In this document: piece after piece, positions 39,017 through 48,589 of the stretch | Numbering within the stretch: the stretch's first letter is position 1 | How the letters are laid out: the number at the start of each line of letters is the position of its first letter | Assembly (NCBI GenBank): GCA_020250445.1 | Contig: JADCEF010000020.1 | Location: 1 to 64,000 of the forward strand | Direction: 5' to 3' | Source: Rhodobacter sp. | Lineage (GTDB): Bacteria > Pseudomonadota > Alphaproteobacteria > Rhodobacterales > Rhodobacteraceae | Length of the DNA: 64,000 nucleotides | Notes under the pieces: model-generated | The model's database searches: none | What the model was told of the DNA's origin: nothing | What the model saw: only the letters and a program-made list of their open reading frames with translations | Program-made: the position numbers and the translations under genes

Positions 39017-40042
39017 TCAGCTGTCCTGACAGATGGTCTGCAGACTGATCCAGTCGCCATCCGGCAGAATCGGCGGCGGGTCCCCGTTGCGGAAGGGGTC
39101 AGCCTCGATCAGGGCAAGCACCGACTCGCCAGAGGGGTCCAGCACCCGGGCATAGGGGCCGGAGGCGATGCCCGCCGCCCGGAACCGTTCCAGCAGCAGC
39201 GGCGGGGGCAGGGGCAGGGGCTGTGCCAGCAGCGCGGTTTCGGCATAGCCGTCAAGCGACCCCTCGGGCAGCGCGCCAGAGGTCAGCAACCGCAGCGTTG
39301 CCAGCAGCCCGGCATGGCGCAAAAGCGGGACCAGCGGATCGGCAATCTCGGCGCGCAGCTTTTCAGCCAGGGCAAACCCGGCGGCGGCATCGGGGCCATC
39401 CTGATCTTCCACAAGATGACGGGACAGCAGGATGATGTCGCCGGGCAGATGCGCCGCCGTGCGGACACCGTCGCGCACGAACAGGATCTGTCCGCCCGTC
39501 TTCCCAAGCACCCGGTCCGACAGGCGTGCTGCGGCGCGCAGACCCAGCGGCTGTGCGCAGGGCAGTCCGGTCACCCGCGTTTCATCGGCCAGCGCCATGC
39601 GCCCGATTTCGGCACGCTTGCTGTGCGGAACCATGGCAGCGGTCCGGGTGATCAGCGCCTGCGGCAGCCACAGCACGCACAGCAGGATGGCACCGACCAG
39701 CCCTGCGGCAGTCACCCCGGACCGCAGCCGGCCCGGGCGGGCCCGGGCATGGTCAATGGCACCGCGCACCGTCTCGATCGCGCCCACCATGGTGGCGTCC
39801 TCGATCTCCAGCGTTTCGGCCTCTGCCCCGCTGTCGGGGGCGTAAAGTGCGGGCTGGGCACCGGGGTTGATCCGCCGGACGGCCGGCAGCGACCAATGCG
39901 TCAGCGGATTGCCTGTGCGCGGGTCCGAAAGGATCAGTGACGCCTCGCCGAAAGCCACCACAACTTCACGCCGCTGCGCATCGGCCGCGTCGCGCCAAAG
40001 CCCCGAGCTTTCCAGCTTTTGATACTTCTTCAATGCGGTCAT
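39017..40042 (-). CDS. Hypothetical single-TM protein
   Basis: MTALKKYQKLESSGLWRDAADAQRREVVVAFGEASLILSDPRTGNPLTHWSLPAVRRINPG...SGVTAAGLVGAILLCVLWLPQAL; convergent with the SPOR gene (3 bp gap). The longer ORF to 40312 is considered overextended. Confidence 0.75.
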   Translation of the reverse strand: MTALKKYQKLESSGLWRDAADAQRREVVVAFGEASLILSDPRTGNPLTHWSLPAVRRINPGAQPALYAPDSGAEAETLEIEDATMVGAIETVRGAIDHARARPGRLRSGVTAAGLVGAILLCVLWLPQALITRTAAMVPHSKRAEIGRMALADETRVTGLPCAQPLGLRAAARLSDRVLGKTGGQILFVRDGVRTAAHLPGDIILLSRHLVEDQDGPDAAAGFALAEKLRAEIADPLVPLLRHAGLLATLRLLTSGALPEGSLDGYAETALLAQPLPLPPPLLLERFRAAGIASGPYARVLDPSGESVLALIEADPFRNGDPPPILPDGDWISLQTICQDS

Positions 40043-40271
40043 GGGCCGAGACGCGGGCTTGCCCTTGCGGTGTCTTGCGCGACGATAGCCGACGGGGGCA
40101 GGGGCCACAATCACCTGTGCGGCACCTGTCCGGTACCTGTCGGGCAACTTTGCAGGATGCCAAGGGCTTTTGCGGCGGCGGCCCCGTGCATTCCGGCCCG
40201 TGATGTCGTTTTCGGGCGCGCATCCTGTGGCGCGGCGGGCGAGGTGGGACAGGTCAGCACCGGGATAGATC

Positions 40272-41228
40272 ATGCCAGCCGAAGACCGCACGCTTGCCGC
40301 CGCAGGGTTCATCCTGATCTATGCGATGGTCATCGGGTTTACCGACAACTACGTCCGCGTGATCGCGGCCGAAGCGGGGATGTGGCAGTTTCATGCCACG
40401 CGGTCCCTGCTGGCGCTGGTGCTGGTGGCGGCCGTGGCCGCGCCGCTGTCGCTGCGCCTGCGCCCGGTCCGCCTGCGTGCGGTGCTGGCCCGGTCGACGA
40501 TCCACGGACTTTCGATGCTGATCTATTTCGGCAGCCTTGCCTTTCTGCCCGTGGCGCAGGTGGCCGCCGGCCTGTTCACGGCACCGATCTTTGTTCTGCT
40601 GATCTCGCATTTCGCTTTTGGTCAGGCGATCGGGCCGCTGCGCATCCTTGCCGTGGCAACGGGCTTTCTGGGGGTGATCCTGGTGCTGGGGCCGACAGCG
40701 ATGCAGGGGGCGTCGGTTGCGGCCCTGCTGCCGGTTCTGGCGGGGGCCATGTATGCGCTGGGCAACATCGCCACGCGTGAATGGTGCGCCGGGGAAAGCG
40801 CGGAAACGCTGCTTGTCGGCTTCTTTGCCGCGCTGGGCGTGCTGGGGCTGATTGGGCTGGGTGTTCTGGCGGTGGTTCCGGTGGCGGTGCCCGACGGTGC
40901 CGATGGCTTCATCCAGCGCGGCTGGGTCTGGCCTTCGGGGACGTTCTGGTTCTGGACCTTCGTTCAGGCTGTGGGATCGCTGTTCGGGGTGGGCATGATG
41001 ATCAAGGCCTATCAGACCGCCGATGCCGGCCGGGTGTCGGTGTTCGAATACATCATCCTGCCTGCCTCGGCCTTCTGGGGCTGGGTCCTTTGGGGGGAAC
41101 GGCTGACGCCGCTGGCGGTTTGCGGGATGGCGCTGATCGCGGCGGCGGGCGCGGTGATTGCGCTGCGCGCCCGTCAGGCACCGTCGCCCACCGCCTCGCG
41201 CCAGTTACGGCGGCACAGCGAGACGTAG
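40272..41228 (+). CDS. EamA/DMT-family transporter
   Basis: About 10 TM segments; LIYFGSLAFLPVAQVAAGLFTAPIFVLLISHFAFGQAIGPLRILAVATGFLGVILVLGP and SVFEYIILPASAFWGWVLWGERLTPLAVCGMALIAAAG. Confidence 0.92.
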   Translation: MPAEDRTLAAAGFILIYAMVIGFTDNYVRVIAAEAGMWQFHATRSLLALVLVAAVAAPLSLRLRPVRLRAVLARSTIHGLSMLIYFGSLAFLPVAQVAAGLFTAPIFVLLISHFAFGQAIGPLRILAVATGFLGVILVLGPTAMQGASVAALLPVLAGAMYALGNIATREWCAGESAETLLVGFFAALGVLGLIGLGVLAVVPVAVPDGADGFIQRGWVWPSGTFWFWTFVQAVGSLFGVGMMIKAYQTADAGRVSVFEYIILPASAFWGWVLWGERLTPLAVCGMALIAAAGAVIALRARQAPSPTASRQLRRHSET

Positions 41229-41758
41229 GTTTCATTGCCGCCGATCAGCACCTGCGCACCGTCTTTCAGGGCGCGGCCATCCGGCCCCTTGCGCACCACC
41301 ATCGTCGCCTTCCTGCCGCAGGCGCAGATGGTGCGCACCTCGCGCATTTCATCGGCCAGCGCCAGAAGCGCGGCGGATCCGGGAAACAGCTCTCCCCGGA
41401 AATCAACCCGAAGGCCATAGCACATCACCGGCACGCCCAGGTCATCGACCACACGCGCCAGTTGCCAGACCTGATCGCGGGTCAGAAACTGCGCCTCGTC
41501 GATGAAGATGCAGGCCGCCGGACCCTGCGCAAGGCGAAGGCGGACCTTGGCGAACATGTCTTCGTCCGGGTTGAAGGTATCGGCAGGCTCGCCGATGCCG
41601 ATCCGGCTGGCGATGCGGCCTTCGCCCGCGCGGGTGTCGAACTGTGCGGTCAGAAGATAGGTCGCCATGCCGCCTTCGCGGTAATTGTGCGACGCCTGCA
41701 ACAGCGCGGTCGACTTGCCCGCGTTCATCGTGGAATAATGGAAATAAAGCTTCGCCAT
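41174..41758 (-). CDS. tdk: Thymidine kinase
   Basis: LYFHYSTMNAGKSTALLQASHNYREGGM (P-loop), ACIFIDEAQFLTRDQVWQLARVVDDLGVPVMCYGLRVDFRGELFPGS. Confidence 0.96.
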   Translation of the reverse strand: MAKLYFHYSTMNAGKSTALLQASHNYREGGMATYLLTAQFDTRAGEGRIASRIGIGEPADTFNPDEDMFAKVRLRLAQGPAACIFIDEAQFLTRDQVWQLARVVDDLGVPVMCYGLRVDFRGELFPGSAALLALADEMREVRTICACGRKATMVVRKGPDGRALKDGAQVLIGGNETYVSLCRRNWREAVGDGA

Positions 41759-41871
41759 GCCCGCTGGTACCCGAGGTGCCGGGGCCGATCAAGCGGGGGG
41801 CGGGCCGCCCGTCACCACATCCGGGCGCGCCCGGATGTGAATGTCACGCGGCGTGACGCCCCGGGGCGACG

Positions 41872-43221
41872 TCACCGCGGACCGGCCGATGCGCCGGGCC
41901 TGCGGTTTCCGCCTGCCCCCGCAAATCTGCGCGGTCCGCCGCCGCCGCCACCTGCGGGGCGCTGCGGGCGGCCCTGGGCGGGTTTGGCGGCGGCGGGCTT
42001 TTGCCCCTGCGGGCGGCCCGCGCCGGGGCGCGACGGCTTGCCAGCCGATTTGCCCATGATTTTGACAGGTTTGGGGGCTGCCATGCCTTCGGCCCAGGCG
42101 GCACCGCCGATCACCGGGATGACCGCCTTCATCTGCTTTTCGATCGCGCGCAGTTCGTCCATCTCGGCCGGGGCGCAAAAGGACACGGCAGTGCCTTCGG
42201 CCCCCGCGCGGGCGGTGCGGCCGATGCGGTGCACGTAGTTTTCCGGCACATTGGGCATGTCATGATTGTAGACGTGGCGCACGCCCGCAATGTCGATGCC
42301 GCGCGCCGCCACATCGGTGGCCACCAGCACATCGAGCGTGCCGTCGCGGAAGTCTTTCAGCGTGCGTTCGCGCTGGCCCTGGCTTTTGTTGCCGTGGATC
42401 GACCCGGCCCTGAAACCCCAGCTGCACAACAGCTTCATCAGCTTTTCCGACCCGTGCTTGGTGCGACCGAAGACCAGCGCCATTTCGCCGGGGTGCTTCT
42501 TGAGGTATTCCGCCAGCAGCCGCGCCTTGTCACCCTGCGGCGTGAAGTGAACGCCTTGCACGATCTTTTCCACCGGCTTGCCCGGCGGGGCGACCTGCAC
42601 CTTGACCGGATCGCGCAGGTAGGTGCCGGCAAGATCCTCGATCAGCTTCGGCATGGTGGCCGAAAACAGCAGGGTCTGACGCTTCAGCGGCAGGTGCCTG
42701 GCGATCTGGCGCAGCGAATGGATGAACCCCATGTCAAGCATGTGGTCGGCCTCGTCCAGCACCAGATAGCCGGTGTGTTCCAGCGTCACGGCGCGGCGTT
42801 CCAGCAGATCGATCAGGCGCCCGGGGGTGGCCACCAGAATATCGGCACCGCGCGCCAGGCGTTCGGTCTGCCGGTTGATCGAGGCACCGCCCACGACCGT
42901 GGCGACCTTGACCGGGGTGCCTTTGGTGAAAATCTCAAGGTTTTCCGCGATCTGGCTGACCAGTTCGCGCGTGGGGGCCAGGATCAGCGCGCGGACGTTG
43001 CGCGGCCCGGGCGGATGGCCGATGTCCAAAAGGCGGTGCAGCAGCGGCAGGCCGAAGGCCGCCGTCTTGCCGGTGCCGGTCTGGGCCAGCCCCATCAGGT
43101 CGCGCCCCGCCATGATCTGCGGAATGGCCTGCACCTGGATGGGTGTCGGCGTGGTGATGGTGGTTTTCTCAAGCGCTTTCAGGATTTTCGGCGAAAGCCC
43201 GAGGTCTGCGAATTGGGTCAT
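41872..43221 (-). CDS. DEAD-box ATP-dependent RNA helicase (RhlE-like) with basic, Gly-rich C-terminal tail
   Basis: LAQTGTGKTAAFGLPLL, PTRELVSQI, ATPGRLIDLL, LDEADHMLDMGF, LLFSATMP, VATDVAARGIDI, HRIGRTARAG; start ATG at 43221. Confidence 0.96.
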   Translation of the reverse strand: MTQFADLGLSPKILKALEKTTITTPTPIQVQAIPQIMAGRDLMGLAQTGTGKTAAFGLPLLHRLLDIGHPPGPRNVRALILAPTRELVSQIAENLEIFTKGTPVKVATVVGGASINRQTERLARGADILVATPGRLIDLLERRAVTLEHTGYLVLDEADHMLDMGFIHSLRQIARHLPLKRQTLLFSATMPKLIEDLAGTYLRDPVKVQVAPPGKPVEKIVQGVHFTPQGDKARLLAEYLKKHPGEMALVFGRTKHGSEKLMKLLCSWGFRAGSIHGNKSQGQRERTLKDFRDGTLDVLVATDVAARGIDIAGVRHVYNHDMPNVPENYVHRIGRTARAGAEGTAVSFCAPAEMDELRAIEKQMKAVIPVIGGAAWAEGMAAPKPVKIMGKSAGKPSRPGAGRPQGQKPAAAKPAQGRPQRPAGGGGGGPRRFAGAGGNRRPGASAGPR

Positions 43222-43807
43222 GATATCTTTCTGGCGGGCGGCACCTGGCCGCCGCAATGGGGTTGGGCCGCAGGATGCGGCGGCAGAAGGGCCGGCCAAA
43301 AGCGTTGGCCGTGGCACCCCTGCGTGAAGGTGGGAACCTTGCGAATTCGTCCTGTCCTGGCCCCCGCATGGGGCGGCTGCTCACGCGGCAGCGGACCTTG
43401 GATAGGGGGGACATGGGGGAAGGGGGGGCGGAAGTCAAGGACATGAGTCGGAAAGCTGTCCCGATGCGCAGGCACTGGGCGAAGGGAATTCATCGGGAAT
43501 GGGCGGGCCGGGGCGGGCCTTGGGGCGCAGAGGAACAAGGGGCAGCGCGCCTTCATGCACGGGCGGGGGGTGATCCGGGGGCGGATAGGGTGGATTGTTT
43601 CAGGCGCGGGCGCAGTGTGCATGACGGCGACCACGCGCTGTGGGGTGACACCGGCTGGCTGCCGGACGGCGACCCGCCTGCGACCGGGGCGGAGGTTCAG
43701 GCCAAGCAGATTGCCCGGCTGCGGGAAGAGATGCGGCGACGGGAGGTGGAGGGGTGGGGGGGGAGCGATCGTTCGCAAAGTTCTTCATTGATGTCTGCTA
43801 TGCGGAC

Positions 43808-43991
43808 GGCCCGATCAGCGGACCTTCCACTGGAAGGTCCGCCGGGCCGTTGCCAGAGAGCGCAAGCGCGTTGGCAAGGGGCTATCCGTTAGCGCAGGGG
43901 TTGGGGAATCCGTCCGCGCCTGACTGGGCGGGCGCGAACGCGCCTGCCACGGGCAGGCAGGCGCGGACGGATTTGACGCGGGTCAAATCCG
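43808..43991. repeat. Structured palindromic repeat, unit 1
   Basis: GCGGACCTTCCA-c-TGGAAGGTCCGC (43818-43842) inside GGCCCG/CGGGCC; AATCCGTCCGCGCCTG (43907-43922) / CAGGCGCGGACGGATT (43958-43973), enclosing GGCGCG-aa-CGCGCC and CCTGCC-acg-GGCAGG; then CGGATTTGAC-gcgg-GTCAAATCCG (43968-43991). Confidence 0.85.
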
Positions 43992-44078
43992 CCAGGAAGA
44001 GGTTGGGCAGGTGCTGTTCCTTTTGGGAGGAACTCGCGGCATTGGATTCTGCCGCGGCGGCGCGGGTTGGGCTTCCCC

Positions 44079-44337
44079 GGCCCGATCGTCGGACCTTCCG
44101 GTGGACGGTCCGACGGGCCGGTGCCAGAGTGTGCCAGGCGCGTTGGCAAGGGGCACTCCGCTGGCGCAGGGGGTGGGAAATCCGTCCGCGCCTGACTGGG
44201 CGGGCGCGAACGCGCCTGCCGGGGGGTGAGGGCCGCCCGGACGATCTGCCAGTGGCAGATCGTCAGGCCCGAACGCACCGCGCGCAAGCGCGGGGCCGGG
44301 TGGCGGGCGCGGATGGATTTGACGCGGCTCAAATCCA
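44079..44337. repeat. Structured palindromic repeat, unit 2
   Basis: GTCGGACCTTCC-ggt-GGACGGTCCGAC (44088-44114); 42-bp block identical to unit 1 (44179-44220 = 43907-43948); AAATCCGTCCGCGCC (44178) / GGCGCGGATGGATTT (44306), one mismatch; inserted perfect hairpin GACGATCTGCCA-g-TGGCAGATCGTC (44240-44264); TGGATTTGA-cgcggc-TCAAATCCA (44314-44337). Confidence 0.85.
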
Positions 44338-44422
44338 TCAAGAAAGGAGGGGCGGGTGCAGTTTCTTTCATGACAGCCCCCGGATTCTGGATTTTGCTGA
44401 GATAGCGCGGGGCGGACTGCCC

Positions 44423-44550
44423 GGCCCGGTTCGCAGACCTTCCGGCGGAAGCACCACCGCGTCTTTGCCCGAATCTGCCAGGCGCGCTGGCAAGGGGCAC
44501 GCCGCTGGCGCGGGGACCGGGAAACCGGGCCGCGCCTGTCACGGGGGAAG
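44423..44550. repeat. Degenerate third copy of the structured repeat
   Basis: gcagACCTTCCGGCGGAAg...TGCCAGGCGCGcTGGCAAGGGGCACgCCGCTGGCGC...GGGAAA... parallels unit 2, lower identity, 3' part decayed. Confidence 0.6.
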
Positions 44551-44682
44551 GCCCCCCGGACGCACCGCGCGCGGATGCCCGGCAAAAGCGGTTCCCTCAT
44601 GGCGGCTGGCCTGCAGATCCGCGCCGTCAACGAACATCACATACCGACCCGACGGAAAACTCTCCGGTGGTTCACCCCGCCG

Positions 44683-45690
44683 TCACCCGCCCTGACGCAG
44701 CCGCAGCCCGTCGGCATCGAAATGAAAGGCCCGCGCCGGATCGGGGGTCAGGTAAGCGGTTTCGTCCACGGCATAGTCATGCTCGCCAAACAGACGGACG
44801 GTCAGCAAGCCCTGGGTGGGCGTGTTGACATAGACCAATGTCTCGCCGCCCAGCTTTTCCACATGCGACACCGTGCCTGCGATCTGGCCCGAATCGCGGG
44901 ACAGGGCGATGTGTTCGGGGCGCACTCCCATGGTGTCAGACCGCATGCCCAGCGCACCCGCTTTCAGAAAGTTCATCTGCGGGCTGCCGATGAAGCCCGC
45001 AACGAAGGTATTGACGGGATTGTTGTACAGTTCCATCGGCGCGCCGACCTGTTCCACCTTGCCGGCGCGCAACACCACGATGCGGTCGGCCAGCGTCATC
45101 GCCTCGATCTGGTCATGGGTCACGTAGATCATGGTCGCGCCAAGCTGCCGGTGAAGGCGCGCAATCTCGATCCGGGTCGCCACCCGCAGGGCCGCGTCCA
45201 GGTTCGACAGGGGTTCGTCGAACAGAAACAGCCTTGGCCTGCGCACGATGGCCCGGCCTATCGCCACGCGCTGCCTCTGGCCGCCCGAAAGCTCTGCCGG
45301 GCGGCGGTCCAGCAGCGGGCCCAGCGCCAGCATATCCGCCGCCCGGTCCACCGAGGCGGTGATGTCGGCCCGGGCAACCCCCGCCTGCTTCAGCGCCAGC
45401 CCCATGTTGTCGCGCACGGTCAGGTGCGGGTAAAGCGCATAGCTTTGAAAGACCATGGCGATTTCCCGCCTGGCCGGGGCAACCTCGTTCACGCGCCGCC
45501 CGTTGATGGCCACCTCGCCCGCCGTGGCATCTTCCAGCCCGGCAATGATTCGCAGCAGGGTGGATTTGCCGCAGCCCGACGGGCCGACGAAGACGCAAAA
45601 CTCGCCTTCCTGCACCGTCAGGTCGACCCCCTTGATGACATTGACGGTCCCGAAGGATTTGGTCACACCTGTCAGCGTCAGCGCACCCAT
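44683..45690 (-). CDS. ABC transporter ATP-binding protein (MsmK/UgpC-like, carbohydrate)
   Basis: [66 protein letters not shown]. Confidence 0.95.
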   Translation of the reverse strand: MGALTLTGVTKSFGTVNVIKGVDLTVQEGEFCVFVGPSGCGKSTLLRIIAGLEDATAGEVAINGRRVNEVAPARREIAMVFQSYALYPHLTVRDNMGLALKQAGVARADITASVDRAADMLALGPLLDRRPAELSGGQRQRVAIGRAIVRRPRLFLFDEPLSNLDAALRVATRIEIARLHRQLGATMIYVTHDQIEAMTLADRIVVLRAGKVEQVGAPMELYNNPVNTFVAGFIGSPQMNFLKAGALGMRSDTMGVRPEHIALSRDSGQIAGTVSHVEKLGGETLVYVNTPTQGLLTVRLFGEHDYAVDETAYLTPDPARAFHFDADGLRLRQGG

Positions 45691-46721
45691 GGCGACTCCT
45701 GCAGTTTCACGGGATGGCCGGACCGCACGCTTTCATCCGCCGCAAGGCAGATCGCCAGCGACTGGACGGCGTCCGTCATATGGCGCGTCAGGTCCAGATT
45801 TCCGGTGATTGCACGGGCGACATAGGCCGCTTCACGGTCGCACAGCGCCTGGTGGCCGGGCTCGTCCGCCATGCTGATGTCGGTATCGCCGGTGGCCACC
45901 TTATGCACCCGCAGCAGCGAGGTTCTGGTATGCGTGTCAATATCATCCGACCGCGCCGAGTCCGGCATCCGGATGGACACGGCCCCGTTCGGGCTGACCA
46001 CATCCTTCACGAAAAACGCCGTATCGCTCATCATCGGGCCCCAGCCGGCCTCGTACCAGCCCAGGCTGCCATCGGCGAAGATCACCTGGAAATGGCCGTA
46101 GTTATACATTCCGGGGGCGATTTCACTGGACAGGCGCAGGCCCATGCCGCGCACCTCGACCGGCGGGGCATCGGTGATCTGGCACATCACATCGACATAA
46201 TGCACCCCGCAATCGACAATGGGCGGTGTGGTCTGCATCAGCGCCTTGTGAACCTCCCATGTCGGGCCGCTGCTTTGCTGGTTCAGGTTCAGCCGGAACA
46301 CATAAGGCCCGCCCAGTGCGCGCGCCTCTTCGATCAGGCGCTGCCATGAGGGGTGGTGGCGCAGGATGTAGCCCACCACCACCTTGCGGCCCAGCCTTGT
46401 CGCCACATCCACCACGCGGCGCGCATCGGCCACCGTGGTTGCCAGCGGCTTTTCCACAAAGACATGCGCCCCCGCCTGCATCGCCGCCACGGCATAGTCC
46501 GCGTGGCTGTCGGAATAGGTGGCAATGCAGGCCAGATCGGGCTTCAGCCTGTGCAGCGCCTCGGGGAAATCCGCTGTCAGCGGATAGCCCTGCAATTCTG
46601 GTGGCAGATATACGGCAGACCGGTTCACAAGCCCCACGATCTGGAACGCGGGGTCGTGATGATAGGCCAGCGCATGGCTGCGCCCCATGTTGCCCAGGCC
46701 TGCAACCAGAACACGGATCAT
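45678..46721 (-). CDS. Gfo/Idh/MocA-family oxidoreductase
   Basis: MIRVLVAGLGNMGRSHALAYHHDPAFQIVGLVN...GAHVFVEKPLATTVADARRVVDVATRLGRKVVVGYILRHHPSWQ. Confidence 0.93.
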   Translation of the reverse strand: MIRVLVAGLGNMGRSHALAYHHDPAFQIVGLVNRSAVYLPPELQGYPLTADFPEALHRLKPDLACIATYSDSHADYAVAAMQAGAHVFVEKPLATTVADARRVVDVATRLGRKVVVGYILRHHPSWQRLIEEARALGGPYVFRLNLNQQSSGPTWEVHKALMQTTPPIVDCGVHYVDVMCQITDAPPVEVRGMGLRLSSEIAPGMYNYGHFQVIFADGSLGWYEAGWGPMMSDTAFFVKDVVSPNGAVSIRMPDSARSDDIDTHTRTSLLRVHKVATGDTDISMADEPGHQALCDREAAYVARAITGNLDLTRHMTDAVQSLAICLAADESVRSGHPVKLQESPWVR

Positions 46722-47557
46722 TTGACAGCTCCTGCGGTGATGCCCCGGATCAACTGGCGCGAGAAGATCAGATACAGCACCAGCACCGGCAGAATCGCCA
46801 GCGACAGTGCGGCAAGGACCGCGTTCCAGTTGGTCACGAATTGCCCGATGAAGACCTGGCTGCCCAGCGTGATCGTCTTGACCGATTCCGCCGGGGCCAG
46901 GATCAGCGGAAACCACAGGTCGTTCCAGATCGGGATCATGGTGAACACCGCCACCGTCGCCATGGCGGGGCGCACCAGCGGCAGCACCAGGCGAAAGAAG
47001 ATGGTGTATTCGCTCAACCCGTCGACGCGGCCCGCGTTTTTCAGATCGTCGGAGACCTGTTTCATGAATTCCGACAGGATGAACACCGCCAGCGGCAGCC
47101 CCTGCGCGGTATAGACAAGGATCAGCGCCATCAGCGTGTTGACCAGACCGCTGGCCACCATCAGTTCCAGGATCGCCACCGTGCCCAGGCGGATCGGAAT
47201 CATGATGCCCAGCGCCAGATAAAGCCCGGTCAAAAGGTTGCCCCTGAACCGGTATTCCGACAGGGCAAAGGCCGCCATCGCCCCGAAAAGCAGCACGAAG
47301 AACAGAGAGGCGACGGTGACGATCATCGAATTCTGGAAGTAGCCGAAGAAATCGCCCTGCTTCAGCACGGTCGTATAGCCGATCAGATCGAAGGTTTCCC
47401 GCGTGGGCAGGGCCAGGGGTTCGGCAAAGATCGCCTTGCGCGACTTGAAGCTGTTGATGAGGATGACGAAAACCGGGAACAGCGCGATCAGCGTATAGGT
47501 GATCAGCACCGCATGGGCGGCGATGGATCGACCGGCGGAGATGCGGGCCTGTGCCAT
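46718..47557 (-). CDS. Carbohydrate ABC transporter permease (MalG/UgpE-like)
   Basis: Multi-TM; EAA loop DLKNAGRVDGLSEYTIFFRLVLPLVRPAMATVAVFTMIPIWNDLWFPLIL. Confidence 0.94.
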   Translation of the reverse strand: MAQARISAGRSIAAHAVLITYTLIALFPVFVILINSFKSRKAIFAEPLALPTRETFDLIGYTTVLKQGDFFGYFQNSMIVTVASLFFVLLFGAMAAFALSEYRFRGNLLTGLYLALGIMIPIRLGTVAILELMVASGLVNTLMALILVYTAQGLPLAVFILSEFMKQVSDDLKNAGRVDGLSEYTIFFRLVLPLVRPAMATVAVFTMIPIWNDLWFPLILAPAESVKTITLGSQVFIGQFVTNWNAVLAALSLAILPVLVLYLIFSRQLIRGITAGAVK

Positions 47558-47564
47558 GGACCCC

Positions 47565-48485
47565 TCAGAACTGATAGCGGCGCAGCCGCGTCTGGATGCC
47601 GAACAGATAGATGCATACCCCGATCAGGATGATGCCGAACATCGCCGTTGCAATCGTGGCCCCCATATGCGGATCGCCCAGTTGCAGCTGAAAGCCAAAG
47701 AAGGTGCGGTACAGAAAGGTGCCCAGGATATCGGTGGAAAAATCCGGCCCCGCCAGCGCACCCTGGGCCACATAGATCAGGTCAAAGGCATTGAAGTTGC
47801 CGACAAAGGTCAGGATCGAGATGATGCCGATAGAGGGCAGGATCAGCGGCAGCTTGATCTTCCAGAACTGGCTCATGCCGGTGATCCCGTCCATCTCGGC
47901 GGCTTCCAGCACCTCGTCGGGAATGCTCAGAAGGGCGGCATAGATCAGCATCATCGGGATGCCGACAAACTGCCAGACCGAGACCAGGGCAAGCGCGGTC
48001 AGGGCATAGTCTTCTTTTCCCAGCCAGGGCGCGAACAGCGATTTGAGGCCCACGACATCCAGCATCCCGGGTGCTATCCCCCAGATCGGCGACAGGATCA
48101 GCTTCCAGACAAAGCCGACGATCACGAAAGACAGGATCGTGGGAATGAAGATCGCCGTGCGGTAGAAGGCCGCCATGCGCAGCCGGGGCGAAGACAAAAG
48201 CGCGGCCAGCAGGATGCCGATGGGGTTCTGCACCAGCATGTGCACCACGAAAAACCAGGCGTTGTTGCCCAGCGCGTTCCAGAACGCGCCGGACCAGCGC
48301 GGATCGCCGAACAGGGTTCGGAAATTGGACAGCCCGACGAATTCCGTCGTCCGCTCGGGCGTCTGGTTGAACAAAGACAGGTTCAGCGTGCCAAACAGCG
48401 GCACGATCATGATGGCGGTATAGACCAGCACCGCCGGGGCCAGAAACACGGCGATGTGCCAGCGGATCTGCCGTCTGCCAGACAC
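47565..48485 (-). CDS. Carbohydrate ABC transporter permease (MalF/UgpA-like)
   Basis: Multi-TM; EAA loop EVLEAAEMDGITGMSQFWKIKLPLILPSIGIISILTFVGNFNAFDLIYVAQGALAGP. Confidence 0.94.
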   Translation of the reverse strand: MSGRRQIRWHIAVFLAPAVLVYTAIMIVPLFGTLNLSLFNQTPERTTEFVGLSNFRTLFGDPRWSGAFWNALGNNAWFFVVHMLVQNPIGILLAALLSSPRLRMAAFYRTAIFIPTILSFVIVGFVWKLILSPIWGIAPGMLDVVGLKSLFAPWLGKEDYALTALALVSVWQFVGIPMMLIYAALLSIPDEVLEAAEMDGITGMSQFWKIKLPLILPSIGIISILTFVGNFNAFDLIYVAQGALAGPDFSTDILGTFLYRTFFGFQLQLGDPHMGATIATAMFGIILIGVCIYLFGIQTRLRRYQF

Positions 48486-48550
48486 TGAACCTGCTCCTTC
48501 CCTGACCTTCGGGACTTTTCTTCTTTTCGGGGAAAATACCCTCGGGGGGT

Positions 48551-48573
48551 GCGGGGGGCGGAAAGCCCCCCGC
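48551..48573 (-). promoter_or_regulatory. Intercistronic GC hairpin between SBP and permease genes
   Basis: GCGGGGGGC-ggaaa-GCCCCCCGC, perfect 9-bp stem. Confidence 0.6.
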
Positions 48574-48589
48574 TTTCAGGTCGTGCCGC

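Noticed and set aside
43808-44550. CRISPR array
   Set aside because: Units are ~130-260 bp, internally palindromic and unequal, with no 25-40 bp repeat/spacer periodicity and no cas genes nearby.
43754-44695. 313-aa ORF (+) and antisense ORFs 43889-44542 / 43983-44630 over the repeat region
   Set aside because: The translations are low-complexity Arg/Pro/Ala peptides that arise from the repeated palindromes; no domain recognised, so treated as non-coding structured DNA.
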